Below, piece by piece: positions 41,735 to 50,791 of a stretch of DNA of 63,416 nt. The notes beneath the pieces were generated by a model, which saw nothing but the letters and a program-made list of their open reading frames with translations, was not told where the DNA came from and ran no database searches. How positions within the stretch are numbered: position 1 is the stretch's first letter; each line of letters begins with the position of its first letter. The DNA comes from an uncultured Lachnoclostridium sp. Its GTDB lineage: Bacteria > Bacillota > Clostridia > Lachnospirales > Lachnospiraceae. A program made the translations under genes and the position numbers. The stretch is taken from assembly GCA_902464595.1 (NCBI GenBank), contig CABQJX010000005.1, forward strand, positions 1-63,416, given 5' to 3'.

Positions 41735-41815
41735 GACTGATAATCTCCTTTTCTTCATATCTAAAATTCAGTATTCCCCAATCCTTCCGGAATCGGACGC
41801 AACTTATATAACGAG

Positions 41816-41844
41816 ATTATATGATATTTCCACGTATGTTTCAA
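41816..41844 (-). promoter_or_regulatory. Sigma-A promoter of asnS
   Basis: On the minus strand TTGAAA (41844-41839), a 17-bp spacer and TATAAT (41821-41816). Transcription would start about 75 nt before the ATG, a short leader with no T-box. Confidence 0.85.
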
Positions 41845-42004
41845 GGCTTAAATCGCCACTTGAGCTTTCGCGGAGGTTTCCTTCCGGCTGTTTGGGTTTT
41901 TGCATGTCCGGTAAACCCCTAAATCCGGGCAGACGGATCCGGTGGGTGTGCTGATCCAGTCCTGTTTTCGACAAATATCGCGGTTATCTGCGCTAAGGAG
42001 TTGC

Positions 42005-42040
42005 TATCTTGTGGTATTTGCATGATCAAACCACAAGATA
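42005..42040. promoter_or_regulatory. Inverted repeat between asnS and glgC
   Basis: TATCTTGTGGT (42005-42015) and ACCACAAGATA (42030-42040) form perfect 11-bp arms with a 14-nt spacer. It lies upstream of the promoters of both divergent genes and could be an operator or an RNA hairpin. The rest of the 41735-42190 gap is AT-rich and holds no gene. Confidence 0.5.
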
Positions 42041-42144
42041 TAGATTTCAATGTAAAAATTGGGTAAAAAAGTAAAAAAATGTCGGAAATATGCACAAAAA
42101 GTAGGAAATAAATTTTAAAATTTATATACCATTTACAAAAATTG

Positions 42145-42153
42145 TGGTATAAT
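42145..42153 (+). promoter_or_regulatory. Extended -10 promoter for glgC
   Basis: GTGGTATAAT places a TG one base before TATAAT (42148-42153), 38 bp before the glgC GTG. No good -35 is seen. Confidence 0.6.
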
Positions 42154-42190
42154 TGAAATTGCAAAAATACTAACAGCAAGAGGTGATAAC

Positions 42191-43465
42191 GTGATTAAAA
42201 AAGAAATGATAGCCATGCTATTAGCTGGCGGACAGGGGAGCCGTCTTGGAGTGCTGACACAGAAGGTAGCCAAGCCGGCGGTATCTTTTGGGGGGAAGTA
42301 CCGGATCATTGATTTTCCGCTGAGCAACTGCATCAATTCCGGCGTTGACACAGTCGGCGTATTGACGCAGTATCAGCCATTACGTTTAAATTCACATATA
42401 GGGATTGGAGTTCCCTGGGATTTAGACAGGAATGTGGGTGGTGTGACTATTTTACCTCCGTATGAGCGCAGTAAGGGCAGCGACTGGTATACAGGCACGG
42501 CCAATGCCATTTATCAGAACCTGGAGTATATGGAGGCATACAATCCGGAATACGTCCTCATATTGTCAGGAGACCATATTTACAAGATGGATTATGAGGT
42601 CATGCTGGATTATCACAAGGCCAACAATGCTGATATCACTATTGCTGCTATGCCCGTGCCCATCGAGGAAGCCAGCCGTTTTGGAATCCTGATCACAGAC
42701 GAGGCAAACCGTATCACAGAGTTTGAGGAAAAACCTCCGGTTCCCAGAAGCAACCTGGCATCCATGGGAATCTACATATTCAGCTGGCCCGTATTAAAGG
42801 AAGCTCTGATCAAAATGAAGGACGAGCCTGGATGTGACTTTGGAAAGCACATCATTCCTTACTGCCACGCAAGAGGGGACAGGATCTTTGCTTACGAGTA
42901 CAATGGTTACTGGAAGGATGTAGGAACCCTGGGATCTTATTGGGAAGCAAACATGGAGCTTATTGATATTATCCCTGAGTTTAATCTGTATGAGGAGTAT
43001 TGGAAGATCTATACGAAAAATGATGTGATCCCGCCTCAGTTTGTGTCTGCGGATGCGAACATTGAGCGGAGCATCATCGGCGAGGGGACAGAGATTTACG
43101 GAGAGGTAGTCAATTCTGTGATCGGCGCAGGAGTGACCATTGCCAAAGGCGCAGTGGTAAAGGATTCGATCGTGATGCAGGGATCCTTTATCGGTGCGGG
43201 AGCTAAGGTAAATAAGGCGATCATCGCAGAGAATGTGAGGGTAGGTTCCAATGTGGAACTGGGCGTGGGCGAATACGCTCCCAGCACCTATGACCCCAAG
43301 GTATATCAGTTTGATCTGGTGACAGTGGGTGAAAACTCTGTGATCCCTGACGGGGTAAAGGTCGGAAAGAATACTGCAATATCAGGTGACACCATAGTGG
43401 GCGACTATCCTGACGGATTACTGGCCAGCGGAAATTACATTATAAAGGCAGGTGGCGTGAAATGA
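42191..43465 (+). CDS. glgC: Glucose-1-phosphate adenylyltransferase, catalytic subunit
   Basis: Makes ADP-glucose from ATP and glucose-1-phosphate, the committed step of glycogen synthesis. The 424-residue protein has AMLLAGGQGSRLGVLTQKVAKPAVSFGGKYR, VGVLTQYQPLRLNSHI, the catalytic VLILSGDHIYKMDY, EEASRFG and KDVGTLGSYWEANM, then a C-terminal left-handed beta-helix of hexapeptides. GTG start (42191) with AGAGGTG upstream. It overlaps glgD by four bases, so both subunits are made together. Confidence 0.95.
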   Translation: MIKKEMIAMLLAGGQGSRLGVLTQKVAKPAVSFGGKYRIIDFPLSNCINSGVDTVGVLTQYQPLRLNSHIGIGVPWDLDRNVGGVTILPPYERSKGSDWYTGTANAIYQNLEYMEAYNPEYVLILSGDHIYKMDYEVMLDYHKANNADITIAAMPVPIEEASRFGILITDEANRITEFEEKPPVPRSNLASMGIYIFSWPVLKEALIKMKDEPGCDFGKHIIPYCHARGDRIFAYEYNGYWKDVGTLGSYWEANMELIDIIPEFNLYEEYWKIYTKNDVIPPQFVSADANIERSIIGEGTEIYGEVVNSVIGAGVTIAKGAVVKDSIVMQGSFIGAGAKVNKAIIAENVRVGSNVELGVGEYAPSTYDPKVYQFDLVTVGENSVIPDGVKVGKNTAISGDTIVGDYPDGLLASGNYIIKAGGVK

Positions 43466-44583
43466 GAGCAATCGGTATCATTTTAGCAGGCGGAAACAGC
43501 AAAAGAATGAGAGAACTGTCCAACAAGAGGGCAGTAGCGGCTATGCCGGTTGCGGGAAGCTACCGCAGCATCGATTTTGCACTGAGCAATATGACAAACT
43601 CCCATATCCAGAATGTGGCAGTTTTTACACAGTATAATTCCAGATCCCTGAATCTGCATTTGAGTTCTTCCAAGTGGTGGGATTTCGGACGCAAGCAGGG
43701 GGGATTGTTTGTATTTACCCCTTCCATTACACCGGAAAACGGCGATTGGTATAGGGGAACAGCGGATGCACTGTATCAGAACCTGACCTTCTTAAAGAAC
43801 AGCCATGAGCCTTATGTGGTGATCGCAGCAGGCGATGGAGTGTACAAGCTGGATTATAATAAGGTATTAGAATATCATATCGAGAAGAAGGCAGATATTA
43901 CCGTGGTCTGCAAAGATATGGACGAGGGAATGGACGTTACCCGGTTTGGATGCGTGAAACTCAATGATGACGGACGTATCACAGATTTTGAGGAGAAACC
44001 AGTGGCTTCCGATGCCAGCGTGATCTCCTGCGGCATCTACGTGATCCGGAGAAGACAGCTGATCGAGCTTCTGGAGCGCTGTGCTGCAGAGGATCGTTAT
44101 GAGCTGGTAAATGATATTTTAGTACGTTATAAGAATTTAAAGAGGATCTATGCTTATAAGCTGGAAGGCTATTGGAGCAATATCGCTTCCGTGGATTCCT
44201 ACTATAAGACCAATATGGATTTTCTGAAGCCGGAAGTGCGTGATTACTTCTTTAAACAGTATCCTGACGTATATACTAAGATCGACGATCTTCCACCGGC
44301 CAAGTATAATCCGGGAGCAGTGGTGAAAAACAGCCTGGTATCCAGCGGATGTATCTTAAATGGCACAGTAGAAAATTCCGTGCTCTTTAAGAAGGCATAT
44401 GTGGGAAATAATTGTGTGATCAAAAACTCCATCATCTTAAATGACGTATATATCGGTGACAATACGGTGATCGAGAACTGTATCGTGGAGAGCAGGGATA
44501 CGATCCGCGCCAATACCACTCATATAGGGACTCCCGACAATATCAAGATCGTTGTGGAGAAGAACGAGCGGTATACGCTGTAA
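43462..44583 (+). CDS. glgD: GlgD, regulatory subunit of ADP-glucose pyrophosphorylase
   Basis: A 373-residue GlgC paralogue. In Firmicutes GlgC-GlgD heterotetramers are more active than GlgC alone, GlgD itself having little or no activity. The start reads GIILAGGNSKRMRELSNKRAVAAMP, where the Gly-Gly-x-Gly-Ser-Arg loop of GlgC has become GGNSKRM and the Asp of SGDHIY has become AGDGVYK. The C-terminal beta-helix is kept. The ATG overlaps the glgC stop. spoVG follows. Confidence 0.93.
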   Translation: MRAIGIILAGGNSKRMRELSNKRAVAAMPVAGSYRSIDFALSNMTNSHIQNVAVFTQYNSRSLNLHLSSSKWWDFGRKQGGLFVFTPSITPENGDWYRGTADALYQNLTFLKNSHEPYVVIAAGDGVYKLDYNKVLEYHIEKKADITVVCKDMDEGMDVTRFGCVKLNDDGRITDFEEKPVASDASVISCGIYVIRRRQLIELLERCAAEDRYELVNDILVRYKNLKRIYAYKLEGYWSNIASVDSYYKTNMDFLKPEVRDYFFKQYPDVYTKIDDLPPAKYNPGAVVKNSLVSSGCILNGTVENSVLFKKAYVGNNCVIKNSIILNDVYIGDNTVIENCIVESRDTIRANTTHIGTPDNIKIVVEKNERYTL

Positions 44584-44655
44584 GACAGAGTCTCTTGCGG
44601 AGAGAGGACGACAAGCCGCAGAGAACTGCGTACAGAACAGAGGGGGGAGAAGATC

Positions 44656-44940
44656 ATGCAGGTGACAGATGTGAGAGTGAGACGGGTTGAGAAGGATGGA
44701 AAAATGAAAGCCATCGTTTCCATTACCCTGGATAATGAATTTGTGATCCATGATATTAAGGTGATCGAAGGGGAGAAGGGGCTGTTCATCGCTATGCCTA
44801 GCAGAAAAGCGGCAGACGGAGAATACCGGGATATTGCTCATCCGATCAATTCCAACACCAGGGATATGATCCAGACGATCATTCTGAACAAGTATGAGAC
44901 AACGCTGCTGGAGCATGAAGCAGCGGAAGCCATGGTATAA
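44656..44940 (+). CDS. spoVG: SpoVG, RNA-binding regulator
   Basis: A 94-residue protein beginning MQVTDVRVRRVEKDGKMKAI, then SITLDNEFVIHDIKVIEGEKGLFIAMPSRK, the complete SpoVG domain with its conserved family core. It takes part in sporulation, cell division and surface gene control in Firmicutes. AGGGGGGAGA lies upstream. It follows glgD in the same direction, and a strong terminator follows. In Bacillus it precedes glmU and pth; here pth is 13.5 kb away. Confidence 0.96.
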   Translation: MQVTDVRVRRVEKDGKMKAIVSITLDNEFVIHDIKVIEGEKGLFIAMPSRKAADGEYRDIAHPINSNTRDMIQTIILNKYETTLLEHEAAEAMV

Positions 44941-44991
44941 AACAGTGAAATATTAATTGGAATCTTAATTATAATAAAGAGCGGAAAAGAT

Positions 44992-45040
44992 CAGGGCGCT
45001 GCAAGATGGATTGCCATCTTGCAGCGCCCTGGTTGTTTTT
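44992..45040. terminator. Strong intrinsic terminator after spoVG
   Basis: CAGGGCGCTGCAAGATGG (44992-45009) pairs perfectly with 45014-45031 (18 bp), followed by GTTGTTTTT. It also sits right at the end of the minus-strand oxidoreductase gene and may work in both directions. Confidence 0.92.
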
Positions 45041-46446
45041 TAGTTGTTTTTGGTTAAGATGCTTCTTGCCACGCTGATTCCGTTGGCGGAAGCCTGCTGC
45101 AGTCCTCTGGTGACGGAAGCACCGTCTCCAATGGCGCGAAGGCCCTTGATGCTTGTCTCAAAATCAGAGTTGACAACTACCTTATTGGAGTAGAATTTTA
45201 CCTCTACGCCGTAAAGGAGCGTCTCGTCGCTGGCGATGCCGGGAGTTACCTTGTCCAGTGCCAGAAGCATTTCTTTAATATCTGTCATGATACGGTGAGG
45301 GAATACAAGGGACAGATCGCCGGGAACCGCATCCTTTAAGGTGGGGATCAGATTGTTGCGGCAGAGGCGCTCCTCTGTGGTGCGGCGGCCTCTCTGGAAA
45401 TCGCCGAAGGTCTGAACCATGATCCTTCCTCCGCAGAGCATGTTGGACAGCTGGGCAATATGCTTGCCGTACTCAATCGGCTCGTTGAAGGGTTTTGTGA
45501 AGTTTTTGCTTACCAACAGGGCAAAGTTTGTATTGTGGGTTTTGTACTCTTTGGACTTGTAGGCATGTCCATTGACCACAGCAAGGCCGTTTTCATAGTA
45601 CTCAGTGGCTACCTCGCCGGAGGGATTGGTACAGAAGGTGCGCACCTTGTCGTCAAAGGTTGGGGTGTAGTAAACCAGCTTTGCCTCATAGAGGTTTTCA
45701 TTTAAGAACTTCATAACCTCATCCCGGACCTCAACGCGCACGCCAATATCTACGGTTCCCACCTTTGTTTCAATCCCGTGATTGCTGCAGATATGGGAGA
45801 ACCAGTCAGAGCCCTCCCGGCCAATGGCGGATACCACCTCAGGGGCATAGTAGGTTTCTCCCTTATCTGTGATAACGCCCTTTACCGTATCGCCCTCAAT
45901 GAGAATATCCTTTACCATAGTATTAAATTCCATGGAAACGCCCTGAGACAGCAGGTGCTCCTGGAGGCGGGTGTAGATCTTATATCCCTCCTCGGTTCCC
46001 AGATGGCGGATGGGGCATTCGATCAGCTTTAAGTTGGCGTTGATGGCCTTGCGGCGGATCTCCTCGATCTCCTTTTGCTTGTCTACGCCGTACACATTGG
46101 TGTCAGCCCCGAATTTTAAGTAAATGTTGTCGGACTCCTTTAACAGCTCCACGGTCTTATCGTAGCCGAGGATCTCAGGAAGGTTTCCTCCCACATCCGG
46201 TGAAAGGGAAAGCTTTCCGTCAGAGAAAGCTCCGGCTCCGGCAAATCCTGTGGTGATGGAGCATGGCTTACAGCCCACACAGACTTTGGTGGTGCGCTTC
46301 GGGCAGACCCGCTTTTCAATGGGGCGTCCCTTCTCCACCATAAGGATCTTCATGTCGGGCTTTTTTTGGATTAACTCGTAGGCGCAGAAGATACCAGAAG
46401 GGCCGGCGCCGATGATGATGACATCAAAATTGTTGTTTGAACTCAT
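45040..46446 (-). CDS. NAD(P)/FAD-dependent oxidoreductase
   Basis: A 468-residue flavoprotein. N-terminal FDVIIIGAGPSGIFCAYEL binds FAD, with MVEKGRPIEKR, the Cys-rich CPKRTTKVCVGCKPCSI segment and AGAGAFSDGKLSLSP, and a C-terminal AIGDGASVTRGLQQASANG. The Cys cluster (Cys-x7-Cys-x2-Cys-x2-Cys pattern) suggests redox-active cysteines or a metal site. Similar proteins are widespread in Firmicutes as uncharacterised dehydrogenases. The start is the ATG with AAAGGAG, not the 35-codon extension. Substrate unknown. Confidence 0.85.
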   Translation of the reverse strand: MSSNNNFDVIIIGAGPSGIFCAYELIQKKPDMKILMVEKGRPIEKRVCPKRTTKVCVGCKPCSITTGFAGAGAFSDGKLSLSPDVGGNLPEILGYDKTVELLKESDNIYLKFGADTNVYGVDKQKEIEEIRRKAINANLKLIECPIRHLGTEEGYKIYTRLQEHLLSQGVSMEFNTMVKDILIEGDTVKGVITDKGETYYAPEVVSAIGREGSDWFSHICSNHGIETKVGTVDIGVRVEVRDEVMKFLNENLYEAKLVYYTPTFDDKVRTFCTNPSGEVATEYYENGLAVVNGHAYKSKEYKTHNTNFALLVSKNFTKPFNEPIEYGKHIAQLSNMLCGGRIMVQTFGDFQRGRRTTEERLCRNNLIPTLKDAVPGDLSLVFPHRIMTDIKEMLLALDKVTPGIASDETLLYGVEVKFYSNKVVVNSDFETSIKGLRAIGDGASVTRGLQQASANGISVARSILTKNN

Positions 46447-46818
46447 AAAAAACTCCTTTCGTTGCGATTTACTGCAATACAGACGTTCATTTTTAGCGAA
46501 ACAGCTTTTTCCAGGCCATTTCAGGCCATTTCCCCCAATGGACAGGCACAAAAAAAACCGGTATGCAGAAAGACCTGTATACAGGCATTATGTCAATTCT
46601 AGTGTATCATAATGCGGCGGCTTATGCAAGGGCGGCAGCCTTTAGAAAATATTCCATAAATAGTCACAGAATAGTTAAATTATGTTAAGGTAAACTCAAA
46701 GACTGGAATCCTCCCTTATGGTATGATATAGATATGGAACCAGATACAGAAGAAAAATAGGAGCATAGAGCCAAAGGCTGTTTTAACAGCAATTTCAAAA
46801 GAGAAAGCAGGTGGAGAG
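46447..46818. other. Divergent intergenic region between the oxidoreductase and GT51 genes
   Basis: A 12-bp palindrome CCTGTATACAGG (46574-46585) and a minus-strand TTGACA (46596-46591) lie here, without a convincing -10 at 17 bp. On the plus strand TGGTATGAT near 46720 is a possible extended -10 for the transglycosylase. No gene is seen. Confidence 0.4.
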
Positions 46819-47532
46819 ATGAAGGCGGGAAAGGCAGTAAAATGGATCCTGATCTGTGTGCTTACCGTTATGGTAGGGGTAGGTGCAGGGGTGATGGCCG
46901 AGGGATACGGTATGTACCGGAGAGCTATGGAGGAGGTCAGTCTGGAAGATAAGGTCGCCTCCATCAGGGGGAAGGAAAACTACACTGCTTTTGATGAACT
47001 CCCTGAAATCTATGTGGACGCAGTGCTGTCTGTTGAGGATCACCGGTTTTATAATCATGGCGGGATCGATCTGATCGCTATCGCCAGGGCGGTTGTAAAT
47101 GATATAAAGGCAGGAGCCTTTGTGGAGGGCGGAAGCACCGTTACACAGCAGCTGGCAAAAAACATGTATTTCAGCCAGGAAAAGGAAATGAGCAGGAAGG
47201 TGGCAGAGGTGTTTGTGGCCTTTGACCTGGAGAAGCATTATACGAAGAATGAGATACTGGAGCTGTATGTAAACACCATCTATTATGGAGACGGATATGA
47301 TTGTGTAAAGGAAGCCAGCATAGGTTATTTTGGAAAGGAACCTGGGGATATGACAGACTACGAGAGCACTCTTTTGGCAGGGATCCCCAACGCCCCCTCC
47401 TGTTATGCCCCCACAAAGAATCCGGAGCTGGCGGCAAAGAGGCAGAAGCAGGTGGTAAACCGTCTGGTGACATGCGGCTATTTTACGGAGGAGAGGGCCA
47501 TGGAGACCATCGCGGTGGGAAGCAGAAATTAA
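46819..47532 (+). CDS. Monofunctional peptidoglycan transglycosylase (GT51)
   Basis: Polymerises lipid II into glycan strands outside the membrane. The 237-residue protein has an N-terminal membrane anchor (about 8-30), then VLSVEDHRFYNHGGIDLIAIARAVVNDI (catalytic Glu in VEDHRFY), GGSTVTQQLAKNMYF, RKVAEVFVAFDLEKHYTKNEILELYVNTIYYGDG and ALLAGIPNAPS-type NAPSCYAPTKNPELAAKRQKQVV. There is no transpeptidase domain, as in MtgA/Mgt enzymes. GGTGGAGAG precedes the ATG. Confidence 0.92.
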   Translation: MKAGKAVKWILICVLTVMVGVGAGVMAEGYGMYRRAMEEVSLEDKVASIRGKENYTAFDELPEIYVDAVLSVEDHRFYNHGGIDLIAIARAVVNDIKAGAFVEGGSTVTQQLAKNMYFSQEKEMSRKVAEVFVAFDLEKHYTKNEILELYVNTIYYGDGYDCVKEASIGYFGKEPGDMTDYESTLLAGIPNAPSCYAPTKNPELAAKRQKQVVNRLVTCGYFTEERAMETIAVGSRN

Positions 47533-47562
47533 GGAAAGCCCCGCCGGTCCCCCTGGTGCGCA

Positions 47563-48708
47563 TTATTGGATCGCCAGAATGGGGATTTCGGTCAGGAGAG
47601 CAGAGACAGCGGTCAGCGCCAGAAGGAATATTATATTCCACAAGGTAAAGACTCCCAGATACCGCCCTTTCTCTTTTGGATACCGCAGGGCAACCTGCTT
47701 GTAGGAAATCAGGCTTGCCATGGAAGCAATAAGGGTTCCCAGGCCGCCCAGATTTGTCCCAATGATCAGCAGATCCCATTTCTCGGTGAAGCTGGAGAGG
47801 AGCAGGGCGGCAGGGACATTGCTGATTACCTGGCTCATGGCAATGGCGGCTGCCTTTTCGTGTCCTGTGATCATGGTTACAGCCAGATCGCGGAAAGGAG
47901 GAAAGCGGTTCATATTCCCAATAAATATAAAGAAAAAGAGGAAGGTAGCTAAAAGGGAATAATCCACAGACTGAAAAAGGCGCCTATCCTTTATTGTCAC
48001 CCCGGCAGTTATGATAAGAAGAAGAACAGGGGCTGGAAGAAGGCCGCTGACCGTGAGCATACAGATCAAAAAAAGGAAAAGATAATAGGCAGTCCCCCGG
48101 ATATTGGGAGGGGCTGTCTTTTTTGTGATGCTCACATTGGCCCGGCCCCTTGGGAATCCTATTACGGAGCAGAGCCACAATCCTGCTGCGGACACAGCGG
48201 TATAGGGCAGCATCAGCTTTAAAAAGTCAGAGAGCTCCATAGATGACAGGCTGTAGAGATATAGGTTTTGGGGATTTCTCATGGGGGTGAGCATACTTCC
48301 CAGGTTTGCTCCAATGGTCATCAGGGTAACGGTATATACGATCCTGTTCTGCATACCTGCTATTTCCAGGATCATGATGGCGAAGGGAACGAAGGTGATC
48401 AGGGCCACATCGTTGGTGATGAACATACTTGCAAAAAAGCATAAAAAGATCAGCATCCACGCGATGCCCCGCTGGGATGATACCCGCTCTAAAAGCCTTT
48501 CGCCCACATAACGGAACACGCCAAGGCTGCTAAGTCCGGCTACCACAGCCATCAGGCAGAATAGTAAGATGATGGTTCCTATATTGGAGGAGAGGTATCC
48601 CAGGTATCCTCTGTCAGGCCTTACGAAAAAGCAGGATATAAGGGCCAGGACAAAGGAAACGACCAGAATGGTTTCCTGTTTTATAAACGAGCATATGCGT
48701 GATTTCAT
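47563..48708 (-). CDS. SLC13/ArsB-NhaD-type transporter
   Basis: A 381-residue membrane protein with ten or eleven hydrophobic helices. The repeated motifs SMFITNDVALITFVPFAIMI and (C-terminal) SQVISNVPAALLLSSF are the Asn-Asp and Asn-Val-Pro signatures of the ion-transporter superfamily (CitT/ArsB/NhaD). Both halves are there, and GTNLGGLGTLIASMASLISYKQV is typical. Substrates in the family include di- and tricarboxylates, arsenite and Na+/H+. No neighbour points to one. It is convergent with the GT51 gene. Confidence 0.82.
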   Translation of the reverse strand: MKSRICSFIKQETILVVSFVLALISCFFVRPDRGYLGYLSSNIGTIILLFCLMAVVAGLSSLGVFRYVGERLLERVSSQRGIAWMLIFLCFFASMFITNDVALITFVPFAIMILEIAGMQNRIVYTVTLMTIGANLGSMLTPMRNPQNLYLYSLSSMELSDFLKLMLPYTAVSAAGLWLCSVIGFPRGRANVSITKKTAPPNIRGTAYYLFLFLICMLTVSGLLPAPVLLLIITAGVTIKDRRLFQSVDYSLLATFLFFFIFIGNMNRFPPFRDLAVTMITGHEKAAAIAMSQVISNVPAALLLSSFTEKWDLLIIGTNLGGLGTLIASMASLISYKQVALRYPKEKGRYLGVFTLWNIIFLLALTAVSALLTEIPILAIQ

Positions 48709-48949
48709 GGTTTGTTTTTTGATTCCTTTCTTAAGTTTTATATTCGGATATGGGAACTGCAGGGTGACGGGCCTGCGTTCTGGACGCAGCCTTATTAACT
48801 ATATGATATTTTGTGAGAAAAGGCAATCAAGTGTAACGGTTCATAATCAAAAAAATTTTTAGGTCATCTTAAAAATATTTATATAAAATATTCATATATG
48901 TATTAAAAAAAGAACAAAAATCATGCATTTAGCACAAAAAAGATGGCTT

Positions 48950-48984
48950 AACATGTTGACAACATGGCCGCCATGTTATAGACT
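48950..48984 (+). promoter_or_regulatory. Promoter and palindromic operator of the nucleoside operon
   Basis: TTGACA (48956-48961) with TAGACT at a 17-bp spacing. AACATGGC-C-GCCATGTT (48961-48977) is a perfect dyad with 8-bp arms covering the spacer, and AACATGTT (48950-48957) just upstream repeats the half-site. It is a likely target of the operon's own GntR/UTRA regulator (50791). Confidence 0.75.
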
Positions 48985-49028
48985 GTAGATACCAGTCAAG
49001 AGATAAAAGAGATAAAGAGGTATATGAT

Positions 49029-50006
49029 ATGAAACGGATATTGATTGATGCAGATACAGGAATTGATGATTCTCTGGCGATCCTTTATGCTTTGAGATCA
49101 CCCAATTTCCATGTGGAAGGCATCACGACCTGTTTTGGAAATAATTGTGCGGAACAATCGGCAGATAACTGCCTGCGTTTGATCCGGCTGTCCGGCTGTG
49201 GGTATGAGGTTCCTGTGGCAGTGGGGGCCAATGAGTCTTTGGACGGTGTATTTGCGTCTGCACCGGCTTATATCCATGGAGACAATGGGATTGGGAATGT
49301 GGAACTTCCGGAAAGCAGCCAGAAGCTGTTGGATGAGGCAGCCTGTGATTTTATCATCCGTAAGGCAGAGGAATTAAAAGGCGAGCTGATTATTATTACA
49401 ACAGGGCGCATGACAAACCTGGCTATGGCTTTGGAGAAGGATCCCTCCCTTCCAAAGAAAGTGAAAAAGGTAGTGGCCATGGGAGGCTGCTACAAGGTTC
49501 CTGGAAATGTGAGCCCATACGCAGAGGCCAATATCCATGGAGATGCCAGAGCTGCGGATATGGTATTTAAGGCAGGATTCCATCTGACATTGGTAGGGTT
49601 AGATGTGACAATGAAGACCTTCATTACCCAGACAGATGTGGACAATCTGTGTGAATACTGCTTGGAAGAATGCCGTCCGATCGCGCAGTATATAAAAGAT
49701 GTTCTCCGTCTCTATTTTGAGTTTCACCGTGTGACCATGGGGATGGCCCATGCCAGCGTGGTTCATGATCCTTTGGCTGTACTCATTGCGGAGGATCCGT
49801 CCCTGGGCGTTTACGAGATGGTAAGGGCAGGGGTGGAATATCAGTCTGAGGCATATAGCGGCATGATCACAACAGATACAGGATTTGTCCCAGTCCTTGA
49901 CCGGGAGGAGATCGCTGTCTGCACCCAGGTAGATTCTGTGAAGGCGGTGCGCAGGTTATTCAGTGTTTTCCAGGATATGACTCCTGGACGGTACAATAAA
50001 AAATAA
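49029..50006 (+). CDS. Nucleoside hydrolase (IunH-like)
   Basis: Splits ribonucleosides into base and ribose with a calcium-dependent site. The 325-residue protein starts ILIDADTGIDDSLAILYAL, the Asp cluster that binds calcium, followed by HGDNGIGNVELP, TGRMTNLAMALEKDPSLPKKVKKVVAMGG and MAHASVVHDPLAVL with the second Asp/His set. The length is typical. First gene behind the palindromic operator; the following phosphorylase starts 20 nt later. Specificity (purine or pyrimidine) cannot be decided. Confidence 0.92.
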   Translation: MKRILIDADTGIDDSLAILYALRSPNFHVEGITTCFGNNCAEQSADNCLRLIRLSGCGYEVPVAVGANESLDGVFASAPAYIHGDNGIGNVELPESSQKLLDEAACDFIIRKAEELKGELIIITTGRMTNLAMALEKDPSLPKKVKKVVAMGGCYKVPGNVSPYAEANIHGDARAADMVFKAGFHLTLVGLDVTMKTFITQTDVDNLCEYCLEECRPIAQYIKDVLRLYFEFHRVTMGMAHASVVHDPLAVLIAEDPSLGVYEMVRAGVEYQSEAYSGMITTDTGFVPVLDREEIAVCTQVDSVKAVRRLFSVFQDMTPGRYNKK

Positions 50007-50026
50007 AAGTAAGGAGTGGAATCGTT

Positions 50027-50791
50027 ATGGGTAAGAAAATGATGCACATTGGGCTGGAGAAGGGCCAGATCGGACGATATGTATTCCTTCCCGGAAGTCC
50101 TGAGCGGACGGAAAAGATTGCCGCTTACTTTGAAAATCCCAGAGAGATTGCTTATAACCGGGAATACCGCACATTTGTAGGACAGCTGGACGGCGTTGAT
50201 GTGGCAGTGACCAGTACCGGGATCGGCGGCCCTTCCGCAGCCATCGCAGTGGAGGAACTGCATCAGTGCGGAGCAGATACTATGATGCGGGTAGGAACCT
50301 GCGCTTCCGTATCACCGAAGGTTTCCATCGGAGATATTGTGATCCCTAACGGTGCGGTTAAGATGGAGGGAGTAAGCAATCATTACCTCCCAGTAGAATT
50401 TCCTTCCGTTCCGGATTTCCAGATGTTAAAGGCCATTGAGCAGGCGGCCATGAACCTTGGGTATCCTTATGATGTGGGAGTGACGATCACAAAAGCTTCC
50501 TTCTATACCCAAACCTCTCCTGAGACAAAGCCGGTGGGTCCGGAGCTCATTTACAAGTGGGAGTCATATAAGAAGGGAGGAGCTTCCTCCACCAGCATGG
50601 AATGTGCTCCTCTCTTTGCAGTAGGCGCTTCCCTTGGGATCCGCACCTCATGTGTTATGGCCAGCGCCACCAACTATGAGAGCGGAAAGGTGAAAGAGGG
50701 AGCGGAGAAGATGGATATTGAGGACAGAGCGATCCGCACAGCCATTGAGGCTATGAAGCTTATTATAAGAAACGATCAGAAAGGCGAATAA
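50027..50791 (+). CDS. Uridine phosphorylase-like nucleoside phosphorylase, copy 1
   Basis: A 254-residue NP-1 family enzyme that splits nucleosides with phosphate. VFLPGSPERTEKIAAYF at the start, VTSTGIGGPSAAIAVEELHQCGADTMMRVGT (family signature) and SMECAPLFAVGASLGIRT (SMExx motif for ribose) are intact. It is close in sequence to the phosphorylase at 57320 and less so to the one at 56465. The stop overlaps the GntR start (ATG 50791). Uridine-type substrates are likely. Confidence 0.9.
   Translation: MGKKMMHIGLEKGQIGRYVFLPGSPERTEKIAAYFENPREIAYNREYRTFVGQLDGVDVAVTSTGIGGPSAAIAVEELHQCGADTMMRVGTCASVSPKVSIGDIVIPNGAVKMEGVSNHYLPVEFPSVPDFQMLKAIEQAAMNLGYPYDVGVTITKASFYTQTSPETKPVGPELIYKWESYKKGGASSTSMECAPLFAVGASLGIRTSCVMASATNYESGKVKEGAEKMDIEDRAIRTAIEAMKLIIRNDQKGE

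Noticed and set aside
41735..42190. T-box leader of asnS
   Set aside because: The conserved T-box sequence (TGGNACCGCG-like) is absent, and the promoter lies only about 80 bp from the ATG.
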